Positions 43,740-52,471 are shown, numbered from the stretch's first letter. The stretch: DNA of 64,000 bases from Pseudomonas sp. MWU15-20650 (GCF_023242475.1 NZ_JALJFG010000032.1:1-64000), one strand, 5' to 3'. The notes: generated by a model not told the origin, from the sequence alone. Program-made: numbers and translations.

Positions 43740-45539
43740 ATGCAACGCCTATTTCTGAGCCTGTTGATCTGCCTGGGCTTCACGCTTCCGGCCACCGCCC
43801 ACGCCTGGTGGCAGGACGATTGGCACTACCGCAAGCAAATTACCGTGGACACCACGGCCCAAGGCGCCGCGATCAACCAGGCCCTGGGTCGCACCGCGCT
43901 GTTGGTGCGCCTGCACACCGGCAACTTCACCTTTGACGGGGTCAAGGATGACGGTGCCGATCTGCGCTTTGTGAGCGCCGACGACAAGACCGTGTTCAAC
44001 CACCAGATCGAAAGCTTCGACCCGCTGATGGGCATGGCGCTGATCTGGGTCGATGTGCCCAAGGTCGAAGGTGGCCAGCGCCAGGACATCTGGATGTACT
44101 ACGGCAACCAGAAGGCGGCGGCCACGGCTAACGGCCAGTTGACGTTCGATCCGAACTACACCGCGCTGTACCACTTTGACGGTGCCAACGGCACGCCGCC
44201 CCGGGACACCACGGCCTATGCCAACACTGCGCTGAACGCCACGGGCGCCGCCATCGACGGTGTGATCGGCCGCGCCTTGCAGTTCAGCGGCCAGGCACTG
44301 ATGCTGCCGGCCAGCCCATCGCTGCAACACGCCGCCGGCGGCGCGTTCACCTTCAGCGCCTGGCTGCGCCTGGACCAGGCCAGTGGCGAGCAAGTGCTGC
44401 TGGCGCGTCGCGACGCTGGCCATAGCCTGCTGTTGGGCGCGAACCAGGGCGTGCCGTTTGTGGAGGTGGAGGGGCAACGCGCGGTTTCGACCCAACCGTT
44501 GAACCCGGGCCAATGGCAGCACCTGGCACTCACTGCCGAGGGCGAAAAAGTCGCGCTCTACGTCAATGGCCGTGAAACGGCGAGCCTGGCGGTGGCGCTG
44601 CCGGCGTTCAATTCGCAACTGGCTATCGGTGCCGATTTGCCGGAGGCGGCCAGCGGTCACCTGCCGTTCGCCGGGGCGCTCGATGAGGTGCGCCTGTCCA
44701 AAGTGGCCCGCCCGGCCGCGCTGTTGCTGGCCGATGCCAGCGCCCAGGGTGCCGAATCGAAACTGGTGGCCTATGGCGTGGACGAAGAGCAGTCAGGCTT
44801 CGGCTTTGGCAGCCTGGGCTTCCTGCTCAAGGCGGTGCCGGTGGATGCCTGGGTGATCATCCTGGTGCTGGTGGCGATGATGGTTCAGTCGTGGTTCATC
44901 ATGCTGCGCAAGAACCGCATGGTCGGTCGCGTGAGTGCGGCCAACGAGATTTTTCGCGGCGAGTTTGCCCAGATCGGCACGCGCCTGGAGATGTACTACG
45001 ACGACGCGGTGTTGGCCGAGCGCCTCACCCATTCTTCGCTGTGGCGCCTGTACCGCGTGGCGATCAAGGAGATCCGCACGCGCCGCGCCCAGGGTGCCGA
45101 CACTTCGTCGGTCTCGGCGGCGACCATCGAAGCCATCCGCTGCTCCATGGACGGCGTGCGCACCCGTGAAAACCAGGCGCTCAGTGCCAAATTGTCGACC
45201 TTGTCCAACGCCATCGCCGGCGGCCCGTATATCGGCCTGCTCGGCACGGTACTGGGGATCATGGTGGTGTTCCTCGGCACCGCCATGGCCGGTGACGTGA
45301 ACATCAACGCCATCGCCCCGGGTATGGCCGCAGCCTTGCTGGCCACGGCCATGGGCCTGTTCGTCGCGATCCCTGCGCTGTTCGGCTACAACCGCCTGGT
45401 GACGCGCAACAAGGAAGTCAGCGCGGATATGCGCGTGTTTGTCGACGAGTTCATTACGCGCCTGGCGGAGATGCATGGCGAGAGCCAGTCCAGCGAAGCG
45501 GCGCACCGGCGCGGCCAACATGCGCCGGTATCGGCCTGA
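43740..45539 (+). CDS. exbB2: ExbB-type proton channel fused to DUF2341-LamG ectodomain
   Basis: 599 residues. The signal peptide (MQRLFLSLLICLGFTLPATA, HA) is followed by a DUF2341 domain at about 23-125 (WWQDDWHYRKQITVDTTA; DIWMYYGNQKAAA) and a LamG/concanavalin-like domain at about 139-330 (ALYHFDGANG; GAFTFSAWLRLDQASGEQ; WQHLALTAEGEKVALYVNG). A membrane helix at 370-388 leads into the MotA/TolQ/ExbB domain, with helices at about 494-516 (GLLGTVLGIMVVFLGTAM) and 525-550 (PGMAAALLATAMGLFVAIPA). Ordinary ExbB is about 240 residues. With ExbD and TonB downstream it should form a proton-driven motor whose periplasmic part can bind glycan or protein. Confidence 0.9.
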   Translation: MQRLFLSLLICLGFTLPATAHAWWQDDWHYRKQITVDTTAQGAAINQALGRTALLVRLHTGNFTFDGVKDDGADLRFVSADDKTVFNHQIESFDPLMGMALIWVDVPKVEGGQRQDIWMYYGNQKAAATANGQLTFDPNYTALYHFDGANGTPPRDTTAYANTALNATGAAIDGVIGRALQFSGQALMLPASPSLQHAAGGAFTFSAWLRLDQASGEQVLLARRDAGHSLLLGANQGVPFVEVEGQRAVSTQPLNPGQWQHLALTAEGEKVALYVNGRETASLAVALPAFNSQLAIGADLPEAASGHLPFAGALDEVRLSKVARPAALLLADASAQGAESKLVAYGVDEEQSGFGFGSLGFLLKAVPVDAWVIILVLVAMMVQSWFIMLRKNRMVGRVSAANEIFRGEFAQIGTRLEMYYDDAVLAERLTHSSLWRLYRVAIKEIRTRRAQGADTSSVSAATIEAIRCSMDGVRTRENQALSAKLSTLSNAIAGGPYIGLLGTVLGIMVVFLGTAMAGDVNINAIAPGMAAALLATAMGLFVAIPALFGYNRLVTRNKEVSADMRVFVDEFITRLAEMHGESQSSEAAHRRGQHAPVSA

Positions 45540-45550
45540 GGAGAATCGCC

Positions 45551-45976
45551 ATGGCTAGCGTAAACGCCTCCCACGACGATGACGAAGATGCCGCCGTCGA
45601 TAGCATCAACATTACGCCCCTGGTGGACGTGCTGATGGTGGTGCTGGTGATGTTCATCCTCACCGCCACCGCCCAGGTCTCGGGCATCCAGATTCATTTG
45701 CCCAAGGCCAGTGCCTCGGTGTCGTTGTCCGAGGCCAAGACCAAGGCCATTTCCGTCAACGACGGCGGCCAGGTGTTCCTCGATGCCTACCCGGTCACCC
45801 TCGGCGAGCTGGAAGAACGCCTGCGCATCGAGAAAGCCCAGAACCCGGATTTTCCGGTGATCGTGCGCGGTGATGCGTTGGTGCAGTACCAGAAGGTGAT
45901 CGAAGTGCTCGACTTGCTGCGGCGCCTGGAGCTGTCCCAGGTCGGGCTGGTCACCGGCAAACCGAGCCAGGGCTGA
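45551..45976 (+). CDS. exbD2: ExbD/TolR-family motor protein
   Basis: 141 residues: a short acidic cytoplasmic tail, one membrane helix with the proton-relay aspartate (INITPLVDVLMVVLVMFIL; Asp in PLVDV), and a periplasmic ExbD domain (AISVNDGGQVFLDAYPVTLG; FPVIVRGDALVQYQKVIEVL). It partners the ExbB fusion encoded 11 nt upstream, with tonB following 3 nt after its stop. A purine-rich GAGGAG precedes the ATG. Confidence 0.95.
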   Translation: MASVNASHDDDEDAAVDSINITPLVDVLMVVLVMFILTATAQVSGIQIHLPKASASVSLSEAKTKAISVNDGGQVFLDAYPVTLGELEERLRIEKAQNPDFPVIVRGDALVQYQKVIEVLDLLRRLELSQVGLVTGKPSQG

Positions 45977-45979
45977 ACC

Positions 45980-46681
45980 ATGACCGCACAGATCCCGACG
46001 CCGTTGCCTGTGAAACAAAAGCCGCCGTTGCGCCCGTTGAAGTGGGGCGCCGGCCTGCTGCTGGGCGCCGTGGCCGCCTGGTTCTTGTGGCAGTGGGCCA
46101 ACGACATGAGTGGCGTACGCCGCGAGGCGCCGAAGGTGCCGACCATTATCCCGCTGCCGCCACCGCCGCCGCCACCACCGGAAAAGCCCAAGGAGCCTGA
46201 GCCCCAGGTCGAAGAAAAAGTCCCGGAGCCGGTGCCGACTCCCGAGCCGGAAGAGGTCAAGCCGGCGGAGGAAGCGCCGCCGTCACCGGCCGATGACCTG
46301 GCCAACCCGATGCAGATCGACGGCGATGCGCAGTCCGGCAACGACGGTTTCAACATCGGTGCGGGCAAGGGCGGCGGCATGGCCGGTTCCGGCGGCGGTG
46401 GCTTGGGCACCGGTACTTACAAGCAGTACTTGGCAGGGCTGTTCCAGCGCCTGTTGAGGGAGGACCCGGAGTTACGCAAGAAGGCGTACGCGGTGCAGGC
46501 CGATTTGTGGTTGAGCGCCGAGGGCGAGGTGGTGCGGGCCGAGCTGGTGAAGTCCAGCGGCGACGCCGAGACCGACGCGCAAGTGCTCGCGGCATTGCGT
46601 GCGCCCCATGCCACACAACGCGTGCCGGCGGCCGTGACGATGCCGGTGCGCCTGTCGCTCAAGGGCCGACGCCCGGATTGA
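45980..46681 (+). CDS. tonB4: TonB-family energy transducer
   Basis: 233 residues. One N-terminal helix (WGAGLLLGAVAAWFLWQWAN), a Pro/Glu/Lys-rich spacer with PLPPPPPPPPEKPKEPEPQ, a Gly-rich stretch, and a TonB C-terminal domain at about 150-230 (YKQYLAGLFQRLLREDPELR; LSAEGEVVRAELVKSSGDAE). The C-domain resembles that of VreA in sequence style (both have STGDA/SSGDA-type loops). It would carry ExbB-ExbD energy to an outer-membrane partner; candidates in this locus are the downstream porin or PdtB, but neither shows an obvious TonB box. Confidence 0.92.
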   Translation: MTAQIPTPLPVKQKPPLRPLKWGAGLLLGAVAAWFLWQWANDMSGVRREAPKVPTIIPLPPPPPPPPEKPKEPEPQVEEKVPEPVPTPEPEEVKPAEEAPPSPADDLANPMQIDGDAQSGNDGFNIGAGKGGGMAGSGGGGLGTGTYKQYLAGLFQRLLREDPELRKKAYAVQADLWLSAEGEVVRAELVKSSGDAETDAQVLAALRAPHATQRVPAAVTMPVRLSLKGRRPD

Positions 46682-46723
46682 TCAAACCCATTCTTTGCAG
46701 TTTTCTACAGGAGTTGCGTACAC

Positions 46724-48424
46724 ATGATTTCCCCCGTGAATCGACTGACCCTGGCGGTCGGCATGGTCATCGCCACCCTGGTCGGCCAGGCGTCGGCAGC
46801 GCCGGTCGCGCCTTCGGAAAACGTCACGATCAACCTGATCCGCCTGTTGGTGCAGCAAGGTGTGCTGACCCAGGACACTGCCAATGGGCTGATCGCCCAG
46901 GCCGAAAAGGAAGCCCAGCAGGCACGCCAGGCCAACGCGGCCCCGGTGGTCGCCAGTGGCCCGCCCACCGCGCCTGGCGATGTGCGGGTGCAGTACGTAC
47001 CGCAAGCGGTGCGTGACCAGATCCGTGACCAAGTGAAAGCCGAAGTGATGTCCACCGCCAAGCAGGAAAACTGGGCCCAGCCCAATACGTTTCCGGATTG
47101 GGTCTCGCGCATTACCTTTGACGGCGATATTCGCCTGCGCGACGAGTCGCGTTTTTTCTCGGGCAACAACAGTAATGAAATCGTCGACTACGCCAAGCTC
47201 AACGAGAGCGGCCCCTACGACGTCAACAAAGACACCAACACCAAGTTGCCGCCCTTGCTCAACACCACCAAGGACCGGCAAAACCTGTTCCGCCTGCGCG
47301 CACGCCTGGGCATGAAGGCCGTGATCTCGCCGGAATGGACGGCCGGCATTCGCCTTGGCACCGGCTCGGACAACAACCCGGTGTCCACTACCCAGACCCT
47401 CGGCGGCGGCTTTGGCAAAAAGGACATCTGGCTCGACCAGGGCTACTTGAGCTGGAAAGCCTCTCCCGACCTGACGCTGACGGCGGGGCGCTTCACCAAC
47501 CCGTTCTATTCCACCGACATCCTGTATTCCCCGGACCTGAACTTCGACGGCATCGCCGCCAACTTCAACCATGCGTTGAACAGCGAGTGGGGCGTGTTCG
47601 GCACCCTTGGCGCATTCCCGGTGGAGTACACCTCGGACGCCGCCAGCAGCAACGGTTTCGACAAGGAAGACAGTGACACCAAATGGCTGTTTGGCGGGCA
47701 GGTGGGCGCCAACTGGAAGCTCAACCGCAGCAACAGCCTGAAAGGCGCGGTGGCCTACTACCACTTCGACGATATCGAAGGAAAACGCTCCAGCCCGTGC
47801 TCGCCATGGGCTGGCCAACCCGCCTGTGACAGCGACGGCTCGCGCCTGGCCTTCATGCAAAAGGGCAACAGCGTGTTCCTGCAGCGTGACATCACGCCCA
47901 ACCCGGCCACCCCTGGCCTGACCCCGCAACCGCAGTTTGTGGGCCTGGCGTCCAAGTTCGATGTGCTGGACCTGAACCTGACGTGGGACGCCGAGCTGCC
48001 CAGCGACTTCAAGCTGCGCACCCAAGGCAACTACATTCACAACCTGGCCTACGACAAGGGCGAAATGCTCAAGCGCAGCGAAGGCCAGATCGTCAACAAC
48101 ATCAACCGTGATGGCCAGTTTGAAAGTGGCGGCAACGCGGCGATGGTGCAGTTCACCCTAGGCAACGCCTTGGAGATGCGCAAGCGTGGCGACTGGAACG
48201 TGTTGGCCGGCTACAAGTACATCCAGCCCGATGCCTTGCCCGATGGCTTCAACGACTCTTCGTTTCACCTTGGTGGTACCAACGCCAAGGGCTACTTCAT
48301 TGGCGGCAACTACGGTATCGACAAGAACATCTACGCCAGTGCCCGTTGGTTGAGCGCCTCTGAAGTGTACGGTGCGCCGTTTGAAGTCGATGTGATGCAA
48401 CTGGAACTCAACACGCGCTTCTGA
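46724..48424 (+). CDS. large outer-membrane putative porin
   Basis: 566 residues. The signal peptide (...VIATLVGQASAAPVA) is followed by a SLH-like/periplasmic helix (NVTINLIRLLVQQGVLTQDT), a coiled-coil stretch rich in Ala/Gln (about 60-110), then a beta-barrel (ISRITFDGDIRLRDE style strands, WTAGIRLGTGSDNNPVST; LTLTAGRFTNPFYS) ending in LELNTRF with terminal Phe. This matches the putative_porin family (Porin_5). The VQYVP...DQIRDQVKAEVM linker recurs in that family. It follows tonB by 42 bp with TACAGGAG as ribosome site, in the place of PA0696 as I recall it. Substrate unknown. Confidence 0.85.
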   Translation: MISPVNRLTLAVGMVIATLVGQASAAPVAPSENVTINLIRLLVQQGVLTQDTANGLIAQAEKEAQQARQANAAPVVASGPPTAPGDVRVQYVPQAVRDQIRDQVKAEVMSTAKQENWAQPNTFPDWVSRITFDGDIRLRDESRFFSGNNSNEIVDYAKLNESGPYDVNKDTNTKLPPLLNTTKDRQNLFRLRARLGMKAVISPEWTAGIRLGTGSDNNPVSTTQTLGGGFGKKDIWLDQGYLSWKASPDLTLTAGRFTNPFYSTDILYSPDLNFDGIAANFNHALNSEWGVFGTLGAFPVEYTSDAASSNGFDKEDSDTKWLFGGQVGANWKLNRSNSLKGAVAYYHFDDIEGKRSSPCSPWAGQPACDSDGSRLAFMQKGNSVFLQRDITPNPATPGLTPQPQFVGLASKFDVLDLNLTWDAELPSDFKLRTQGNYIHNLAYDKGEMLKRSEGQIVNNINRDGQFESGGNAAMVQFTLGNALEMRKRGDWNVLAGYKYIQPDALPDGFNDSSFHLGGTNAKGYFIGGNYGIDKNIYASARWLSASEVYGAPFEVDVMQLELNTRF

Positions 48425-48442
48425 TGCGCAGGGAGATACCAC

Positions 48443-49069
48443 ATGAACATGCGAATAGGCGGGCTGTTGTTAATGCTGATTGCCACCGGGGCCTCGGCCG
48501 AAGGTATGGAAGAGCGCTTGCGTACGCAACTGCGCAGCACCACCCAGCAGCTTCAGGCCCTGCAAAGCGAACAGGCCCAGGCCAGCGCCGCGCGCCTTGC
48601 CGCGGAGAACCAGGCCAAGCAGGCCCAGGCGCAGATCAAGCAACTGACTGTCGAACTGGAAAAAGCCCGCGGCACCGCCGAGCAACTGGCCGGCCAGCAG
48701 CAAAGCCTGCACAGCCAGGCGCAAGCCCAGGTGGCGGCGAGCAATGAGCAGATCGGCACGTTCAAGAAGGCGTATGACGAGCTGCTGGTGCTGGCCAAGG
48801 GTAAGGAGACCGAACGCGCTCGCTTGCAGGCGCAATTGACTGAACGTGACACACAAGTGCAGCAATGTTCAGCCAAGAATCAACAGATGTACGGCGTGGC
48901 CCAGCAGATCCTCGCCGCCTACGAAAAAATCGATGTGGCCGAGGTGATGAGCATTCGTCAACCCTTTGCCGGTGGCGCGCGGGTCAAATTCGAAGAATTG
49001 GCCCAGGGTTTCGGCGATGAGCTATACCTTAATCGGTTTGATGCTCCGCACACCGCCCTGAATCAATGA
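48443..49069 (+). CDS. periplasmic coiled-coil protein
   Basis: 208 residues. A signal peptide (MNMRIGGLLLMLIATGASA) precedes about 120 residues of heptad-patterned coiled coil rich in Gln, Ala, Leu and Lys (LRSTTQQLQALQSEQAQASA; QIKQLTVELEKARGTAEQLA). A compact C-terminal part follows (MYGVAQQILAAYEKIDVAEV; EELAQGFGDELYLNRFD). It has no recognisable enzyme motif. Such proteins often act as periplasmic scaffolds or spanners. It lies 18 bp after the porin gene and its stop overlaps a possible start of the next gene. Confidence 0.8.
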   Translation: MNMRIGGLLLMLIATGASAEGMEERLRTQLRSTTQQLQALQSEQAQASAARLAAENQAKQAQAQIKQLTVELEKARGTAEQLAGQQQSLHSQAQAQVAASNEQIGTFKKAYDELLVLAKGKETERARLQAQLTERDTQVQQCSAKNQQMYGVAQQILAAYEKIDVAEVMSIRQPFAGGARVKFEELAQGFGDELYLNRFDAPHTALNQ

Positions 49070-49089
49070 TCAACAAGGAAGAGACCACT

Positions 49090-49569
49090 ATGAGCGATGT
49101 TCAACTGATCACCAGCGTCACCCCTCAAAGCCTCACCGAGCTGCTGCAGGAAGCCGGCTACCGCGTTAACCAGACCGAGCAGAACGGCATTGTGCAACTG
49201 CTCAGCGCCAGCCAGGGCATCGGCTTTGCCGTGCGTTTCGGCAACCCGACGGCCGAGCAGGGCAGCTACGTGGACTTCACCTACAGCTGCGCGCTGCGGG
49301 TGCAGGGCGAGTTGCCCGAAGGGTTGGCCCAGGTGTGGAATGCCTCGCGCCGCTTTGCGCGTTTGTCGTTGCAGGGGGAGTTCCTGCTGATGGAAATGGA
49401 CGTGGTGGTGGCCGGTGTTGGCGCCACGCACCTGCGCAGCCAACTGGAGTTGTGGGACCGCCTGCTGCAGGAATTTATCGTCTACCTGCGCGACTACAGC
49501 CAACAAGCCGCGCAGTTGCAGGCCCAGGCCGCCGCGGAGCCGGTGAGTGAAGAGGCGCCGGTCCTGTGA
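49090..49569 (+). CDS. YbjN-domain-like small cytoplasmic protein
   Basis: 159 residues from ATG 49090, with AAGGAAGAG about 9 nt upstream; ATG 49066, overlapping the previous stop, is an alternative that adds eight residues. The pattern LITSVTPQSLTELLQEAGYR ... LLSASQGIGFAVRFG ... YVDFTYSCALRVQ ... WNASRRFARLSL ... FLLMEMDVVVAGVG matches YbjN/type III chaperone-like folds. Relatives serve as chaperones or remain unassigned. In this secretion operon a chaperone role is attractive but unproven. The C-terminal Gln/Ala tail is variable. Confidence 0.75.
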   Translation: MSDVQLITSVTPQSLTELLQEAGYRVNQTEQNGIVQLLSASQGIGFAVRFGNPTAEQGSYVDFTYSCALRVQGELPEGLAQVWNASRRFARLSLQGEFLLMEMDVVVAGVGATHLRSQLELWDRLLQEFIVYLRDYSQQAAQLQAQAAAEPVSEEAPVL

Positions 49570-50498
49570 AAAAACCAACCCTGCTCGTCGGCGCAGGTGC
49601 GCTGACCTTGCTGGTCGTGGCGGTAGGGTTGAGTCTGCGACCGGGCACTGGCCCGGTCGCTGCTCAGCAATCCGTGGGCCCGGAACACAGTGGGCCTGCG
49701 GTTGCCCGTTTGGGTAACCAACAGATCGACGTGCCTGAACTGCAAAGCGTATTGGCGAGCCTGCCGGCCGAAACCCGTGAGCAGTTGCGTGGCAACCGGG
49801 GCGCGCTGGAGACGTGGCTGCGTTCACGCCTGGCGCAAAAAGCCGTGCTCGAACAGGCCGACGCCCAAGGCTGGCGCCAGCGCCCGGAGGTGGAGCGCCA
49901 GACTCGCGAGGCTGCCGAGCAGATCGTCTTTCGCGACTACATGCTGTCGGTCAGCCAGGTGCCCGCCGAATACCCCAGCGTCGCCGAACTGCAACAAGCC
50001 TACGACAGCGGCAAGGCGCAATGGGTGACGCCGCCACTGTACCGAGTCAGCCAGATTTTCCTCGCGGTGAATGACCCGCAGAACGCCGATGCCGTGCGCC
50101 GCCAGGCCCAGGAATTAAGCCGCAAGGCCCAGGCCGCGCCGGCGGATTTTGCCGCGCTGGCCACGCAATACTCCCAGGACCCGGGGACCGCGCAACAGGG
50201 CGGCGACTCGGGTCTGCAACCGTTGCAGCAACTGGTGCCAGCGGTGCGTGAGGCCGTGTCGCGCCTCAAGGTCGGCGCCGTGTCGGAGGCGGTGCAAAGC
50301 GCAGCGGGGTTCCATGTGCTCAAGCTCACCGCCCAGCAACCGGCGCGCACCGCTACCCTCGATGAACTGCGGGTGCGCTTGACCGACGCCTTGCGCGCCC
50401 AGCGGCAGGAACAGATCGCCAAGGCGTACCTGGAAGGCATGCTCAATACGGCGACCTTGAGTATCGACGGCGCCGAGTTGAACAAGGTGCTGGAGTAA
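49566..50498 (+). CDS. PpiC/SurA-type periplasmic peptidyl-prolyl isomerase
   Basis: 310 residues from a GTG that overlaps the previous stop (GTGA). One N-terminal anchor or signal (TLLVGAGALTLLVVAVGLSL) precedes a SurA-N-like helical part (about 45-130). A parvulin domain at about 150-255 follows (YRVSQIFLAVNDPQNADAVR; ADFAALATQYSQDPGTAQQG, GDSGLQPLQQLVPAVREAV; AAGFHVLKL). It probably helps fold or hold outer-membrane or exported proteins in this operon, such as PdtA, PdtB or the porin. Equivalent in position to PA0699. Confidence 0.9.
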   Translation: MKKPTLLVGAGALTLLVVAVGLSLRPGTGPVAAQQSVGPEHSGPAVARLGNQQIDVPELQSVLASLPAETREQLRGNRGALETWLRSRLAQKAVLEQADAQGWRQRPEVERQTREAAEQIVFRDYMLSVSQVPAEYPSVAELQQAYDSGKAQWVTPPLYRVSQIFLAVNDPQNADAVRRQAQELSRKAQAAPADFAALATQYSQDPGTAQQGGDSGLQPLQQLVPAVREAVSRLKVGAVSEAVQSAAGFHVLKLTAQQPARTATLDELRVRLTDALRAQRQEQIAKAYLEGMLNTATLSIDGAELNKVLE

Positions 50499-50537
50499 CG
50501 GATTGGCTGCAAAGACCCATAAGACAGGGAGTCACCC

Positions 50538-51515
50538 ATGGCATATCTGGAACCGTCTGGCTCGCAAGGGCCTGTGCCTTACCGCGCGCTAAATGAATCG
50601 CGCAGCGCCTGGCTGGCATTGGCTGATGACATTGAACCGGAGGTGGCGCGCTACTTTCTGGTGAGCGCGCGATGCGGGTGCTTCATGCAGGCGGCGCGCA
50701 GCTTGAATATCAAGGCGACGCTGTTGCGCAAACGCCTGGCCCAACTGGAAGAACACCTGCGTCATGCGTTGTTCAGCTACCAGGGCAATGGCTTGGTGCT
50801 CAGCCGCGACGGCCTGTTGCTGCAAGCGCAGTTGGCGGCCCTGACCCTTGAGCGACACTTGCCGGTGGTAGAGCAACCGCTGATTCGCCTGGCCGTGGCA
50901 GAGCCGATCCTGCATGACATCCTCGGTCGCGACTTGATTGCATTGCTGCGACGCAACGCCAGTGTGCGCCTGGAAATCATCTCCATCGACAGCCAGCTGT
51001 CGCTGCAAGCGGTGGATGTAGACGTGGTGTTGTGGCTGTCGGACGCCGATGGCCCGGCGCCTGGCCCGAGCTTTGCGACCCAGCCGCCGCGCGCCCTGGC
51101 GCGTTTGCAGTACTTGCCGCACATCGCCAAGCGTTATTCGCGCTTGACCACTCGCCCCGACAGCGTCGAAGACCTTGATGACTACATGCTGGTGCAGTGG
51201 CAGCCGGACGTGCAGGTCGATGCCTTGCAGCCCTGGAATGACGTCGTGCGCCAGCGCCTGGCCGCAGTGGTGCAGGTGCAAGCTTATTCGCTGATGCTGG
51301 AGATGATCCGCTGCGGTGCCTGCATCGGTTTGCTGCCGCACTACATGGGCAGTTTCGACCGGGGGTTGGTGGCGTTGCCAGGCTTGTTGAACCAGAGCAT
51401 GCAACGCCAGGTGTGGCTGGCGGTGAATGCGCAGGTGCAACAGGCCGAGGCGGTACAGATGATTGTGGACTTGATCGTCAGTACGTTTGAGGGGCGGCGG
51501 GAGTGGTTTGATTAG
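50538..51515 (+). CDS. LysR-like transcriptional regulator, divergent N-terminus
   Basis: 325 residues. A 30-residue extension precedes the HTH (VARYFLVSARCGCFMQAARS, LNIKATLLRKRLAQLEEHLR), which departs from the usual LysR consensus. The effector domain is visible (PLIRLAVAEPILHDILGRDL; IISIDSQLSLQAVDVDVVLW; MLEMIRCGACIGLLPHYMGS). GGGAG precedes the ATG. It follows the ppiC gene by 39 bp and may belong to that operon or control it. The 3' end overlaps the convergent LysR gene by 4 bp. Confidence 0.8.
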   Translation: MAYLEPSGSQGPVPYRALNESRSAWLALADDIEPEVARYFLVSARCGCFMQAARSLNIKATLLRKRLAQLEEHLRHALFSYQGNGLVLSRDGLLLQAQLAALTLERHLPVVEQPLIRLAVAEPILHDILGRDLIALLRRNASVRLEIISIDSQLSLQAVDVDVVLWLSDADGPAPGPSFATQPPRALARLQYLPHIAKRYSRLTTRPDSVEDLDDYMLVQWQPDVQVDALQPWNDVVRQRLAAVVQVQAYSLMLEMIRCGACIGLLPHYMGSFDRGLVALPGLLNQSMQRQVWLAVNAQVQQAEAVQMIVDLIVSTFEGRREWFD

Positions 51516-52378
51516 CGCTGCAACACGCTGCGAAAGGTCGCGCTCAAGGCCCGCAAGGTTTCCCGAGAGCGCGCATCGCTGATCCGGCTATGGAGCATCA
51601 CTTCACTCACCGGCAAGGCGGGCAGACCGTATGCCTGGCTGACGTCCACCGCAGCGGCCGGCGCCACGCGATGGGCGAGGGCGGCCACACCCAACCCGGC
51701 ACTCACCGCCGCACCGACGGCCATCACGCCACCGCCGACAAAGACTTCGGTCCAATCGATACACGCCTCATCCAATGCCCGCGTCGCCAACTGCCGAACG
51801 CCGCAAGGCGCGGCCATGGTCGCCATGGGCAGCGGTGTGCCTGGGGTGTGCTGCCAGGTGGGCGCGGCGAACCAACCAAAGCGCTCCACTGCCAGCACTT
51901 CACCGTCCTGGCGCTCGCCTTCATTGCGCACGATGACGGCGTCGAGCTCGTTGCGGTCGAAGGCGGCCATCAGGTCGCGGGAGGAGGCGATACGCACTTC
52001 GAGGATCACCAAGGGGTCGTAGGCGTTGATGCGACTGAGCCAGGTGGGCAAGTCGGGGCCGGCGACATGGTCGCTGATGCCAATGACCAGGCGCCGGGGC
52101 GCATGGGGGCGCATGTCGCCGAGGGCGCGCTCATGGGCATTGAGCAGGGCGCGGGCGGCCACGATGAACTGCGCACCCTGGGGCGACAACCGTACATGGC
52201 GCGGCGTGCGCTCCAGCAGGCGGTAGCCGAGGCGCTCTTCCAGGCGCTTGAGCTTGAGGCTGATGGCGGCCTGGGAGGTGTCGAGGGCTTCGGCGGCGCG
52301 GGTAAAACTGGCGAAATCGGCCACCCGTACGAAGGCGTGGACGGTGTCGATATCCAGGGGTTTGAGCGCGTCAGTCAT
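51512..52378 (-). CDS. LysR-family regulator next to DUF4865 gene
   Basis: 288 residues: HTH at 8-68 (LDIDTVHAFVRVADFASFTR; ALDTSQAAISLKLKRLEERL) and a LysR substrate-binding domain (LVIGISDHVAGPDLPTWLSR; EVRIASSRDLMAAFDRNELD; GGGVMAVGAAVSAGLGVAAL). It diverges from the DUF4865 gene across 93 bp. As I recall, LysR-DUF4865 pairs are common in proteobacteria and suggest that the LysR protein regulates its neighbour. Ligand unknown. Confidence 0.9.
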   Translation of the reverse strand: MTDALKPLDIDTVHAFVRVADFASFTRAAEALDTSQAAISLKLKRLEERLGYRLLERTPRHVRLSPQGAQFIVAARALLNAHERALGDMRPHAPRRLVIGISDHVAGPDLPTWLSRINAYDPLVILEVRIASSRDLMAAFDRNELDAVIVRNEGERQDGEVLAVERFGWFAAPTWQHTPGTPLPMATMAAPCGVRQLATRALDEACIDWTEVFVGGGVMAVGAAVSAGLGVAALAHRVAPAAAVDVSQAYGLPALPVSEVMLHSRISDARSRETLRALSATFRSVLQR

Positions 52379-52471
52379 TTCGAATCCTTATCGCACATAT
52401 AACTGGGCATATCTTGTTGAAATCATCGCCGCTGCGCAAGCTGAAGCCTCATCTTGCACGGGAGCTTTTTC

